From contig CALCCE010000300.1 in assembly GCA_937899835.1 (NCBI GenBank), forward strand, positions 1 through 35,872: a stretch of DNA of 35,872 nt, read 5' to 3'. Each line of letters begins with the position of its first letter. Position 1 is the first letter of the stretch. The DNA comes from an uncultured Flavobacteriales bacterium (GTDB lineage: Bacteria; Bacteroidota; Bacteroidia; Flavobacteriales_G; Salibacteraceae). The translations under genes and the position numbers were made by a program. This document shows positions 1 through 8,189 of the stretch, piece by piece. The notes beneath the pieces are model-generated. The model was not told where the DNA came from, searched no databases, and worked only from the letters and a program-made list of their open reading frames with translations.

Positions 1-2
1 AT

Positions 3-1337
3 GCTCCGCTGCGGGAAAGTTACCAGGTTTTAAACCGCTGGAAATACAAAGGAGAGCGCCTCAGGGCTCAATTTGGTGTACAGGCCTATCAGGAAACCTT
101 GCAAGCTGGCCAAACCAGTTTTGAAAAGTCACAAGATATAAATACGCTCAATGCCTACGGTGTGGGAAATACGGACCGGCAGCTTACCTTTTTCGCCAAA
201 AGTGGACTGTTGTACCCCTCGTACGAGGGAAGGTCTTTGGCTTTGCAGGTACTGGGCTCCTGGTATGAGCATGATGGCTTCTATGGCTTGCGCAATTATG
301 TTGGTGAGCAGTACCACGGCTCCGCGAAATTCATTTGGCAAGAATCCATCGGTGCTGACAATCGTCAGAAGCTTACTTCCGGCCTTTCGTATCACTACGA
401 TCAATACGAAGAGGCTTTTCAAGATTCAGGCTTCAGCCGTATGGAGTCCGTTCCCGGGGTTTATTCGGAATACACTTTTGATGATCACGCAAAGTCAGGT
501 TTCACTGTGGTGGCCGGGTTAAGAGGAGACTTGCATAACCTCTATGGCTTTCAGGCCTCTCCCCGGCTACACCTCAAATACAAGCTTCGCGAGGGAACCG
601 CCCTGCGTTTGAGTGGAGGGCGAGGTTTTCGCGCTCCCAACGCCATTATCGACAACCTCAACACCTTGGTGAGTTCACGTGTGTTGCGTACCGAAGAATT
701 TGACGCCGAAGTAGCATGGAACACCGGAGCCAGCCTTGTTCATGATTTTCACTTGGGAACTAAAGGTGGATTTCTTTCGGTGGATTACTTCTACACCTGG
801 TTTGAAAACCAATTGGTAGTAGACCGGGAAGCGTTTGGAGTGGTACGCTTCTACAACTTAGATGGTAACTCCTTCAGCCATAGTTTGCAGGTAGAGGGTG
901 GGTTAGAACCCTTTGAGGGCTTCGATATTAAAGCGGCTTACAAATGGTACCGGGTACGGACCGACTTTCGGGGAACGATGAAAGATCAGCCTTTAATCCC
1001 GAGCCACCGTGCATTGCTCAACGCCAGCTATTCGACTGATGGTCGCCGGTGGAGTTTTGATGCTACGCTACAGTGGTTTGGAACCAGCCGATTGCCGCAA
1101 ACCGAAGTAGGAGGTGTTTCTACCGAGTCGCCCGATTATTTCAATGTATTGTGCCAGGTGACCAAGCGTTTTCGGCGTTTGGAGCTGTATGCAGGTGCAG
1201 AAAACCTGCTGGACTTTCGCCAAACAGACCCCATCATTGGCGGTGATGATCCCTTTGGCCCAGGATTCGATGCTTCACTGGTTTGGGGACCGGTTCAGGG
1301 CCGGGTTATTTATTCAGGACTACGATTTAAAATCTAA
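3..1337 (+). CDS. TonB-dependent receptor, C-terminal part (5' end outside window)
   Basis: An open frame runs in from the left edge with no stop upstream, so the plug domain and signal peptide lie outside the window. The visible 444 codons are rich in alternating aromatic and polar strands typical of the 22-stranded receptor barrel, with a receptor-like segment near position 600 (LRLSGGRGFRAPN) and a final strand ending GLRFKI. Such receptors take up substrates across the outer membrane using TonB energy. The stop overlaps the start of the next gene (TAATG), which encodes a periplasmic HMA-domain protein, so a metal ion or metal chelate is a reasonable guess for the substrate. That is inference from the neighbour only. 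The family call is firm; the substrate is not known. Confidence 0.88.
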   Translation, partial: APLRESYQVLNRWKYKGERLRAQFGVQAYQETLQAGQTSFEKSQDINTLNAYGVGNTDRQLTFFAKSGLLYPSYEGRSLALQVLGSWYEHDGFYGLRNYVGEQYHGSAKFIWQESIGADNRQKLTSGLSYHYDQYEEAFQDSGFSRMESVPGVYSEYTFDDHAKSGFTVVAGLRGDLHNLYGFQASPRLHLKYKLREGTALRLSGGRGFRAPNAIIDNLNTLVSSRVLRTEEFDAEVAWNTGASLVHDFHLGTKGGFLSVDYFYTWFENQLVVDREAFGVVRFYNLDGNSFSHSLQVEGGLEPFEGFDIKAAYKWYRVRTDFRGTMKDQPLIPSHRALLNASYSTDGRRWSFDATLQWFGTSRLPQTEVGGVSTESPDYFNVLCQVTKRFRRLELYAGAENLLDFRQTDPIIGGDDPFGPGFDASLVWGPVQGRVIYSGLRFKI

Positions 1338-1711
1338 TGAAGATGCAAAAGACGATATCAATGGCTACCGTACTGAGCTTAGTAATGGTACTGCTCGGGT
1401 CGGTCAATACTTTAAAGGCGCAAGAAAAAAGTGCTGCTTTGGACACTCTAATGGTACACACCTCGGCGGTTTGCCACATGTGTAAAGACCGGATTGAAAA
1501 GGAATTGGGGTATACGAGAGGAGTAAAGTCCGTTAACCTTGATTTGGGCAGTAACAATGTGACGATTGTCTACAAAACGGATAAAACGGATGCAGATGCT
1601 TTGAAAGAGGCGCTGACGAAGATTGGTTACGATGCGGACGAAATTCCGGCTAAACCGAAAGCTAAAGCTCGTTTGCACGAGTGCTGCAAAGCACCCGATG
1701 ATCATCATTAA
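1337..1711 (+). CDS. Periplasmic heavy-metal-associated (HMA) domain protein
   Basis: This is a 124-residue protein. A signal peptide covers about residues 1-29 (hydrophobic core, then LKAQ). A single ferredoxin-like HMA domain follows, with the metal-binding CxxC seen as CHMC near residue 48, and the typical continuation through GVKSVNLDLGSNNVTI to a C-terminal Gly-Tyr-Asp turn. The end is lysine rich and finishes with a Cys- and His-rich tail (HECCKAPDDHH), a possible second metal site. HMA domains bind soft metals, usually Cu(I), but this one is exported rather than part of a P-type ATPase. Its ATG overlaps the receptor stop by one base, implying translational coupling. It may hand metal to or from the receptor (inference). 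Copper, zinc or mercury cannot be distinguished here. Confidence 0.85.
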   Translation: MKMQKTISMATVLSLVMVLLGSVNTLKAQEKSAALDTLMVHTSAVCHMCKDRIEKELGYTRGVKSVNLDLGSNNVTIVYKTDKTDADALKEALTKIGYDADEIPAKPKAKARLHECCKAPDDHH

Positions 1712-2085
1712 TGGCCAACTGCCGACTTAAAGAATTGTTCCCGCTTTCGTCGGGCCAATAATACGGTAGAACCATCGGCCAATTCCAGCTTTCCACCGTC
1801 GGTACGTACGTAGCGTGCCAGGTGTTGCAAGTTGACAATGTGTGAGTTGTGTGCTCTGAAAAACTGATCTTCCGGTAGCTGAGATTCTATTTCTTTGAGG
1901 TTCTTAGAAACCAGAAGTCGCGTGCCGTCGATCAAAAATAATTGGGTGTAAGCGCCATCCGCTTCACATCGAATGATTTCCTCAAACTTCAGGAATAGTA
2001 AACCGTCTTGGGTGGGCAGGGCCATTCGGCCCAGGTGTTGTATGCTCATGGTGTTGTTGTCTACGACAAAAATCGGTGCTCGCAC
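1708..2085 (-). CDS. LytTR-family DNA-binding protein without receiver domain
   Basis: This 125-residue protein is almost entirely a LytTR DNA-binding domain: EEIIRCEADGAYT, then LLVSKNLKEIESQL, then FFRAHNSHIVNL, then the basic end LARRKREQFF. LytTR proteins bind direct repeats and regulate transcription, usually through an N-terminal receiver, which is absent here. The listed start is GTG. An ATG at position 2049 (residue 13) would still keep the whole domain and is a credible alternative. No kinase is adjacent, so its input signal is unknown. Its stop and that of the convergent HMA gene share the sequence TTAA (1708-1711). It may regulate the neighbouring receptor genes, but nothing in the sequence proves this. 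Confidence 0.85.
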   Translation of the reverse strand: MRAPIFVVDNNTMSIQHLGRMALPTQDGLLFLKFEEIIRCEADGAYTQLFLIDGTRLLVSKNLKEIESQLPEDQFFRAHNSHIVNLQHLARYVRTDGGKLELADGSTVLLARRKREQFFKSAVGH

Positions 2086-2135
2086 CGTAACCTAAGTACG
2101 TTGTGAAATTCCCTTCATTGGACGGGTAAAACCAC

Positions 2136-2143
2136 TACTTTCG
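2136..2143 (+). promoter_or_regulatory. Possible -7 box before the carbonic-anhydrase-like gene
   Basis: TACTTTCG differs by one base from the Bacteroidota -7 consensus TAnnTTTG and lies 22 bases before the ATG at 2166. No TTG sits at the usual 17-23 base spacing, so support is weak. Confidence 0.3.
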
Positions 2144-2165
2144 TTTTCATCCAACACGCACACTT

Positions 2166-2693
2166 ATGGCTTTAATTAAATCCTACCGTGGCAAAACTCC
2201 TCGCTTTGGTGAACGCTGCTATTTATCTGAAAACGCTACAGTTATTGGCGATGTAGTCACGGGCGATGACTGCAGTGTTTGGTTTCAGGCCGTGATTCGT
2301 GGGGATGTAGATTCTATCCGGTTGGGGAATAAAGTCAACGTTCAGGACCACGCTATGATCCACTGTACCTATGGACGCGCGAAAACCCTCATTGGGGATA
2401 ATGTGACCATTGGCCATCGGGCCATTGTGCATGGATGCACCGTGGAAGACAATGTGTTGATTGGAATGGGTGCGATTGTGATGGACAATGCAGTAGTAGA
2501 AGCCAATAGCATTGTAGCGGCTGGAGCGGTAGTGCTTGAGCACACCGTGGTACCTTCCGGATGCATCTATGCCGGGATTCCAGCGCGCAAAGTAAAGGCG
2601 GTAAGTCCAGAACAAATCGAAGGGGAAATTCAGCGCATTGCTGACAGTTATGTGGAGTATGCTTCCTGGTACAAGGCGGAACTAAACCAGTGA
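2166..2693 (+). CDS. Gamma carbonic anhydrase-like hexapeptide-repeat protein (YrdA/PaaY family)
   Basis: This 175-residue left-handed beta-helix protein shows repeated hexapeptides ([LIV]-G-x-x-x-x) from about residue 20 to 145. The three metal-ligand histidines of the gamma class are visible in VQDHAMIHC and TIGHRAIVHGC, and the end has the usual C-terminal alpha helix. The family assembles as trimers that bind zinc or iron at subunit interfaces. Some members hydrate CO2, while others act on acyl-CoA or have no known activity, so the substrate should not be assumed. Length and start are typical. Its last 12 bases overlap the convergent murI gene. It appears to be a single-gene unit with its own promoter. 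Confidence 0.9.
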   Translation: MALIKSYRGKTPRFGERCYLSENATVIGDVVTGDDCSVWFQAVIRGDVDSIRLGNKVNVQDHAMIHCTYGRAKTLIGDNVTIGHRAIVHGCTVEDNVLIGMGAIVMDNAVVEANSIVAAGAVVLEHTVVPSGCIYAGIPARKVKAVSPEQIEGEIQRIADSYVEYASWYKAELNQ

Positions 2694-3482
2694 ATCGAGA
2701 AGCGTTACCTCAGGGGTGGTATTGGTGATGTGAGCGACCATGCGTTGCAACACTTTGCCGGTTCCCGAGGAGAAGTAGTGCGTCTTTCCATCTCCCTGTC
2801 GATTGAGTAATTGCTCTTCTTTCAGTACTGCCCGCAGTCTTCGGGCCACGGCAGGTGCCGGGTCGATCACGCTCACGTGAGGTGGGATCAAGGTTTCAAT
2901 CAATGGCTTTAGAAAAGGATAATGGGAGCAGCCCAATACAATTTGATCCACCTTTCGGTGCATCATAGGATCGAGGTATTGACGCAAAAGTTGCTTTGCC
3001 TCAGGTGTTTCTATTCGGTCTTCTTCTACCAGCTCCACCAAACCATGGCCAATTTGTAGCATGATGTCCAGGTCAGAGGCATAGCGCTTCATGGTATTCT
3101 GAAAGTGATTGCCCTTGAGGGTGCCTTCGGTGGCCAAAACAGCAATGTGTCTGCTTTGGGTGTTTTTAGCCGCTATTTTTACCGCTGGCTCCATGCCAAT
3201 AAATCGAATGGAAAATTGGGAGCGAAGGTGCTTAACTGCCGCTGCAGTGGCAGTATTACAGGCTACAACTATGGTTTTCGCTCCGTGGTGCAGCAAGAAC
3301 CGGGTGGCGGCTTCTGAGAGTTTTAAGACTTCCTCGTGCGAGCGATTGCCGTAGGGACAGTTGGCGCTGTCGGCAAAGTAGAGAAAGTTTTCGTAGGGAA
3401 GCAGTTGCCGTACCTCGCGCCACACCGAGATGCCCCCGACACCGGAATCGAAAATACCAATGGGTTGCGCTGCGGTTTTCAC
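2682..3482 (-). CDS. murI: Glutamate racemase
   Basis: MurI interconverts L- and D-glutamate, supplying D-Glu for peptidoglycan precursors in the cytoplasm. The 266 residues show the N-terminal FDSGVGG motif. The two catalytic cysteines are in the expected contexts: C75 in VACNTATA and C185 in VLGCSHYP. The substrate-binding ADSANCPYG segment is also present. The start codon is GTG, chosen because it directly precedes the conserved IGIFDSG region and no ATG lies upstream. It is the last gene of the envelope run uppS-bamA-ompH-ompH-murI, a common order in this phylum. A strong hairpin terminator lies just upstream (3496-3523), so it may be transcribed at a lower level or from its own promoter. 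It ends in TAG and overlaps the convergent hexapeptide gene by 12 bases. Confidence 0.96.
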   Translation of the reverse strand: MKTAAQPIGIFDSGVGGISVWREVRQLLPYENFLYFADSANCPYGNRSHEEVLKLSEAATRFLLHHGAKTIVVACNTATAAAVKHLRSQFSIRFIGMEPAVKIAAKNTQSRHIAVLATEGTLKGNHFQNTMKRYASDLDIMLQIGHGLVELVEEDRIETPEAKQLLRQYLDPMMHRKVDQIVLGCSHYPFLKPLIETLIPPHVSVIDPAPAVARRLRAVLKEEQLLNRQGDGKTHYFSSGTGKVLQRMVAHITNTTPEVTLLDSLV

Positions 3483-3495
3483 GAAAAGAAAGGGT

Positions 3496-3523
3496 AAAAA
3501 AAAACATCCCGAAGGATGTTTTT
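3496..3523 (-). terminator. Intrinsic terminator with UUCG tetraloop after ompH
   Basis: Read on the minus strand, a perfect 10-bp stem (3514-3523 with 3500-3509) closes a TTCG loop through a C-G pair and is followed by a run of nine T (complement of 3496-3504). It begins 9 bases beyond the ompH stop and ends 14 bases before the murI start. Confidence 0.88.
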
Positions 3524-3531
3524 CAAATCGT

Positions 3532-4050
3532 TTAGTTCACGATGTTTAGTTTCTTTTTCACCAGCGGCATCAGATCGTCCGATTCTGGAAAGTGTATCAG
3601 CACACCAACGCTACTATCGAATACATACGTGTATCCATTCTCATCAGCAGCTGCCTTGATGGCGTCTTTTGCCTTTTTAATGATGGGCTCTAAAAGCTCT
3701 TGCTCTTTTTCTGCCAGGCGCTGCTGGGCATCTTCCTGAAACTTCTGGATACGGGCCTGGAGGTCCTGAATGCGTTCGCGTTTGCTTTGCAGCACAAAAT
3801 CAGGAGAAGCAGTATCACTGCGAAACTCTTCTACTTTTGTTTCCCATTCAGCAGTCATGGTGCTCAATTCGGTTTCCAACTGCTTTGCATAAGCTTCCAA
3901 TTGCTGGGCAGCTTCTTCCCGCTCCGGCATTAGGGTAAGCAGGTCGTTTGAGTTGATGTGGCCAATTTTTGGTGCCTTTTGGGCGTGAGCGCTACCCAAG
4001 GTGATGAGGCCCAGGGCCAGAACCATCAAATACTTCATTGTGTTTTTCAT
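3532..4050 (-). CDS. OmpH/Skp-family periplasmic chaperone (first of two copies by coordinate)
   Basis: This 172-residue protein has a signal peptide (about 1-23, ending SAHAQ). It then has the Skp/OmpH layout: a short beta strand (KIGHINSNDLL), a long charged helical hairpin rich in Glu, Gln, Lys and Arg (about residues 45-130), and a return strand (YTYVFDSSVGVL). Skp trimers hold unfolded outer-membrane proteins in the periplasm and hand them to BamA. It lies downstream of bamA and a second ompH copy (gap of 41 bases), so the genes are probably co-transcribed. A terminator follows its stop. An in-frame ATG four codons in is an alternative start and would also give a signal peptide. Confidence 0.92.
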   Translation of the reverse strand: MKNTMKYLMVLALGLITLGSAHAQKAPKIGHINSNDLLTLMPEREEAAQQLEAYAKQLETELSTMTAEWETKVEEFRSDTASPDFVLQSKRERIQDLQARIQKFQEDAQQRLAEKEQELLEPIIKKAKDAIKAAADENGYTYVFDSSVGVLIHFPESDDLMPLVKKKLNIVN

Positions 4051-4091
4051 TACAGTCGGATGTAGAATTGTCGGGCAAAAATAGAAATTTA

Positions 4092-4610
4092 TTAGTTCCC
4101 TTTTGCCTTGAGGATTTTTAGCACCGAGTCACTTTTGTCGTAACGCGGATTACTATATAGGATGTTGGATTGGTTGGCTCGGTCGAAGATAACAGCATAG
4201 CTGCCCTGCTCAGCCACCTCCTGGATGGCAGCATATACTTCGTCCTGAATGGGTTTAATGAGTTCCTGTCGTTTTTGAAACAACTCTCCGTCTACGCCAA
4301 ATTTGGCTTTTTGGTAATCTTTGGCCTCTTTTTCTTTGGCAATGATCTCGTCTTCACGTTTCCGTTTCATGTCGTCGGTCAGCAAAATTTGCTCCGCTTG
4401 ATACGCTTTGTACAACCGGTCGATCTCTGCGTATTTGGCCTCAATGGTTTTTTGCCATTGTACCGAAAGGTCATCTAAATCTTTTTGCGCTTGTTTGTAC
4501 CGGTCCAAACTGTTGAGAATGTATTCGGTATCAACGTAGGCAAATTTTTGTGCTTGTGCCGCAAAACCCGTGGCAACGGCCAGCAACAGAAGAAGGGCTA
4601 ATCTTTTCAT
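4092..4610 (-). CDS. OmpH/Skp-family periplasmic chaperone (copy next to bamA)
   Basis: This 172-residue protein has a signal peptide (about 1-20, ending FAAQAQ), then KFAYVDTEYIL, the typical Skp N-terminal strand. A long coiled-coil arm covers about residues 40-125, and a C-terminal strand reads YAVIFDRANQSNILYSN. Its role is probably the same as the neighbouring copy, as chaperone for outer-membrane protein precursors. The two copies have the same length but differ through most of the arm, so the duplication looks old. Paired ompH genes after bamA are common in Bacteroidota. It begins 49 bases after the bamA stop with no terminator between. Confidence 0.93.
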   Translation of the reverse strand: MKRLALLLLLAVATGFAAQAQKFAYVDTEYILNSLDRYKQAQKDLDDLSVQWQKTIEAKYAEIDRLYKAYQAEQILLTDDMKRKREDEIIAKEKEAKDYQKAKFGVDGELFQKRQELIKPIQDEVYAAIQEVAEQGSYAVIFDRANQSNILYSNPRYDKSDSVLKILKAKGN

Positions 4611-4659
4611 GGTAAGTTCCTCCGCTTTTGGGGGTGATGGTTTGGTTTAGGTTTTTAGA

Positions 4660-7287
4660 TCAGAGTTCACCCAGGTTTGCACCGATGGTGAAATGCACCT
4701 GCGAACGTTGCATCACCGTGTTGGGAATATCGTCGAAACGATAACCCCAGTCAAGCCCCAGTAAGCCAAACATGGGGAGGAATATGCGTACTCCTACTCC
4801 GGCAGATCGCCTTACTGAAAAGGGGTTGTATTCGTTGAAATTGTTCCAGGTATTTCCTGCCTCAACAAAAGTCAGACCATAAATAGTAGCCTGTGGATTT
4901 AATGAAAATGGATAACGCAGCTCCATGGTGTACTTGTTGATCAAAGTTCCACCGGTTTGGGCCGATACCGATTGATCGTCATATCCACGCAAGGCAATGA
5001 TTTCCCGTCCATCCAAAGCGAATCCGGTGAGTCCGCTACCTCCGAGGTAAAAACGCTCGAAGGGTGAAGAACCTAAGTCGCGGTCGTAAAGACCGAGAAT
5101 ACCAACACCAACCCGGGTATTGATCACAAACTTATCGAATGGATTGTGGAACCAATCGGCCTTGAACTTCCATTTGTGGTACTCAATCCAACGGTAACGG
5201 TCCTGTGCAGAAACGCTTGAAAAATCGGTATCAGAAAACAGGCTGAAAGGTGGTGTAAACTGCAGCGACATCCGCATTTCAGAACCATGTGTTGGGTAAT
5301 ATTGGTTTACTCCACGCGAATCCCGGGTTACCGTTACCTTATAGTACAAGTTGTTGGCTACCCCATTTCTGAAGAGGAAACGGTCCCAGTTGCGAATTTC
5401 ATAAAACTGGTAACTCAGCTCCTGGTTCAGGATAAAGTAATCATCAGGAACTAACAACCGACGACCCAGGCCCAATGTAACTCCATAGATGTCGATGGAT
5501 TGCAGGTCAGGATTGATAATTCTATCCCCTTCATCGTTGTCTACCCTGCGTTGTACCCCGTTCGATTGGCGCGACCAATAAGCACTTACCGAAAAAGCGT
5601 TGGGCCTTTTTCCACCCAACCAAGGCTCGGTGAAAGAGAAGTTCACACTTTGGAAAAAGCGACCGTTGGTTTGACCACGAATGGACAGGCGTTGACCATC
5701 TCCGGCAGGAAGCGGTTGCCATGCCTCGCGTTTAAAGAAGTTGCGGGTAGAGAAATTGCTAAAGGAAACCCCCAGCGTACCTACAATTCGGCCACCACCC
5801 CAACCGCCAGAGAGCTCGATTTGGTCGGAGGGCCGTTCGGAAACCACATACTCCAAATCTACCGTACCGTCTCCTGGGTTAGGGTTGGTACGAATGTCCA
5901 ACTGTTCCGGGTCAAAATATCCGAGAAATGCCAATTCACGTTGCGAACGAATGATTTCTGAACGGTTGAACAATTGCCCGGGCTTGGTGCGAATTTCCCG
6001 TAGAATTACGTGGTCGTTGGTCTTGGTATTCCCAAAAATAGAAACGTTTTTAATTCGGTATTGCTGCCCTTCATACATCCTGATTTCCAGGTCGATGGAG
6101 TCGCCTTGTACCGCCACCTCTACCGGGGTGAGTTGGAAAGACAAGTAGCCATCGTCCATAAACAAAGACAGAATATCCAAGCCGTTTGGATCGGCGAAGA
6201 GGCGTTTCTCCAAACGCACCGGATCGTAGACATCACCTTTTCGAATGCCTAACAAGCGTGATAATTTATCGGATTGGTAGAGGGTATTGCCTACCCATTC
6301 GATGTTTCTAAAATAGTAACGCGGCCCTTCGGAAACATTGATGTTGATGTTAATGCTACTGTTGCTGTAATCGTAGATGGTGTCAGACATGATCCGAGCA
6401 TCCCGATAGCCTTTTTGCTTGTAGCGGGCCATCAACATTTTTTTGTCTTCCGTGTAGTTGGTTTGCACAAACTTTGAAGACTTTAGAATGTTGATTTTTA
6501 GATATTTACGACGGTGTCCCAACAATAAGTCACCTGCTTCTTTGCCCTCCCCTTTCCACAGCAATTTGGTAGTGTTCCACAGCAAGGTATCCATGCGAAA
6601 CAAAGGCCGAAAAACCGAGCGTTCTTTGGTCTCTTTCATTGCTCGCTTCAACTTGCTGTCGTTCAAGGCGGTGTTTCCAACGATATTTATCTCATTGATT
6701 CGAATCTTCTTGTTCTTCTTTACCTTGATGACAAGCATCACGTGGTTGGGGAAGATGCTGTCTTTCATCTGCTCCACGTTAACTTCGGTGCGCAGAAAAC
6801 CTTTGTCTTTATAGTAGCTGGTAACCTTGCTTCGGGTAATGAAAAGCAGGTTTTCGGTCACAATCTTCTCTTTGTAGAGGTTCATGTCCTCCCGAAGGTT
6901 GTCGGCTTCTGATTTGCTTACGCCCCGAAAGGAAAAACGACTCAATCGCGGCTGTTCCTTTACCTGAATTTCTAACCAGATGTAGCCGTTTTGAATTTTG
7001 GTATAGCGAAACTGAATGTCGGAAAACAGCTTTTGATCCCACAGCAACCGAAGTGCATCGGAAATTTCATCGCCCGGAACATTGATGGATTGGCCTACCT
7101 CAAGGCCAGAAAGCAACTGAATGGCTTGGGGGTCCAAAACGTCAGTACCCGAAACCGTGATAGCTGCAATTTCAAGCCGCTTGGGAGACGAGTACTCCAC
7201 CGAGTTACTTTGTCCCAAACGCAACTGCCCAAAACTTGGGAGTTGAATGAAAATGAGAAAACCAATTATTAAGAAGCGGAGCTTCAT
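4660..7287 (-). CDS. bamA: Outer-membrane protein assembly factor BamA
   Basis: BamA is the Omp85-family insertase that folds beta-barrel proteins into the outer membrane. The 875 residues comprise a signal peptide (about 1-21), a series of POTRA domains with the IxxIxVxGN signature (for example RINEINIVGN and IKNVSIFGN), and a C-terminal 16-strand barrel. The barrel carries SFTEPWLGG and the RGY-type lid-loop motif (ALRGYDD). The ATG at 7287 was chosen because it starts a clear signal peptide and overlaps the uppS stop (ATGA). The frame stays open 49 codons further upstream inside uppS, but that extension is not plausible. One inter-POTRA region (about residues 215-255) holds a long lysine-rich insertion, a feature of Bacteroidota BamA. 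The adjacent Skp genes fit a shared pathway. Confidence 0.96.
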   Translation of the reverse strand: MKLRFLIIGFLIFIQLPSFGQLRLGQSNSVEYSSPKRLEIAAITVSGTDVLDPQAIQLLSGLEVGQSINVPGDEISDALRLLWDQKLFSDIQFRYTKIQNGYIWLEIQVKEQPRLSRFSFRGVSKSEADNLREDMNLYKEKIVTENLLFITRSKVTSYYKDKGFLRTEVNVEQMKDSIFPNHVMLVIKVKKNKKIRINEINIVGNTALNDSKLKRAMKETKERSVFRPLFRMDTLLWNTTKLLWKGEGKEAGDLLLGHRRKYLKINILKSSKFVQTNYTEDKKMLMARYKQKGYRDARIMSDTIYDYSNSSINININVSEGPRYYFRNIEWVGNTLYQSDKLSRLLGIRKGDVYDPVRLEKRLFADPNGLDILSLFMDDGYLSFQLTPVEVAVQGDSIDLEIRMYEGQQYRIKNVSIFGNTKTNDHVILREIRTKPGQLFNRSEIIRSQRELAFLGYFDPEQLDIRTNPNPGDGTVDLEYVVSERPSDQIELSGGWGGGRIVGTLGVSFSNFSTRNFFKREAWQPLPAGDGQRLSIRGQTNGRFFQSVNFSFTEPWLGGKRPNAFSVSAYWSRQSNGVQRRVDNDEGDRIINPDLQSIDIYGVTLGLGRRLLVPDDYFILNQELSYQFYEIRNWDRFLFRNGVANNLYYKVTVTRDSRGVNQYYPTHGSEMRMSLQFTPPFSLFSDTDFSSVSAQDRYRWIEYHKWKFKADWFHNPFDKFVINTRVGVGILGLYDRDLGSSPFERFYLGGSGLTGFALDGREIIALRGYDDQSVSAQTGGTLINKYTMELRYPFSLNPQATIYGLTFVEAGNTWNNFNEYNPFSVRRSAGVGVRIFLPMFGLLGLDWGYRFDDIPNTVMQRSQVHFTIGANLGEL

Positions 7288-8036
7288 TTCGCCAAAGACT
7301 TGATTTGTTCTCCGGTTTTCCCAAACCTGCGTTCGCGTCCCTGATAATCGAGGATACAGCGAAACAGATCTTCCTTGCGGAAGTCGGGCCAGAATTTTTC
7401 TAAGAATGCCAGTTCTGCATAGGCGAGTTGCCATAGCAAAAAGTTACTAATTCGATATTCGCCACTGGTACGGATCATCAACTCGGGATCGGGAAAAGGA
7501 GAGGTTTCCAGATAGGAGCGAAACAACTCCTGATCGATATCATCCTCTGTGATTTTACCATCCTTAGCTTCGTTCACCATCTTTTTCACCGCTCTGATAA
7601 TTTCCCAACGGGAACTATAACTAAGCGCCAGGACCAAGGTCATGCGCTGGTTGTTCGCAGTTTTAATTATACCAGTTTCCAATTCTTCTACACACCTGGA
7701 GGGAAGGCTGTCCAGGTTACCAATCGCTAATAAACGAATATCGTTTTGGTTTAGTGTTTTGATTTCCCGGTTGATTGAATTTACCAACAATTCCATCAGT
7801 GCATTCACCTCAACCTTAGGTCGATTCCAGTTCTCAGTAGAAAAAGCATAAAGGGTAACGTATTCTACTCCAATCTCTGCAGCTCCCTCCACAGTATCTC
7901 TCACCGCTTTAATGGCATTTCGATGTCCAAAAATGCGGGTATGTCCCTTTTTCTTTGCCCATCGACCGTTGCCGTCCATAATGATGGCAACGTGGCGTGG
8001 AATTCTGTTGGGATCAAGACGTTCTCTCAGCGTCAT
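7284..8036 (-). CDS. uppS: Isoprenyl transferase (undecaprenyl diphosphate synthase)
   Basis: UppS extends farnesyl diphosphate with isopentenyl diphosphate in cis to make the C55 carrier lipid for peptidoglycan and surface polysaccharides. The 250 residues carry the Z-prenyltransferase signatures: IIMDGNGRWAKKKG with catalytic D21, the FSTENWNRP segment, and near the end RTSGEYRISNFLLWQ followed by the YAELAF segment. The length is normal. Its stop overlaps the bamA start (ATGA), so the two are translationally coupled. A terminator sits only 12 bases upstream of its ATG, leaving no room for a promoter there, so transcription probably depends on read-through from the PorG-like genes or on an internal promoter further up. 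Confidence 0.97.
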   Translation of the reverse strand: MTLRERLDPNRIPRHVAIIMDGNGRWAKKKGHTRIFGHRNAIKAVRDTVEGAAEIGVEYVTLYAFSTENWNRPKVEVNALMELLVNSINREIKTLNQNDIRLLAIGNLDSLPSRCVEELETGIIKTANNQRMTLVLALSYSSRWEIIRAVKKMVNEAKDGKITEDDIDQELFRSYLETSPFPDPELMIRTSGEYRISNFLLWQLAYAELAFLEKFWPDFRKEDLFRCILDYQGRERRFGKTGEQIKSLAK

Positions 8037-8047
8037 TCGCCTATAAT

Positions 8048-8075
8048 AAAAAATGCCTCAGGGCCTCCGAGGCAT
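8048..8075 (-). terminator. Intrinsic terminator between the PorG-like gene and uppS
   Basis: On the minus strand a 7-bp perfect stem (ATGCCTC at 8075-8069 pairing with GAGGCAT at 8059-8053) with a 9-base loop is followed by six T. It lies 114 bases after the stop of the gene at 8190-9005 and 12 bases before uppS. Confidence 0.75.
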
Positions 8076-8189
8076 AGTTTCGAACTGCAAAAATAAGCAA
8101 AGATTTCGACAAAACAGTTGGAGCCAAAAAGGTCGCTACCGGCAGTGTTTTCTTTAGAATCCAAAGCCTTTCGGAAGAAAATAAACTGA

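Noticed and set aside
7284-7434. Longer BamA reading frame starting at 7434 inside uppS
   Set aside because: The first 49 codons are uppS in another frame, and the ATG at 7287 begins a clear signal peptide and overlaps the uppS stop.
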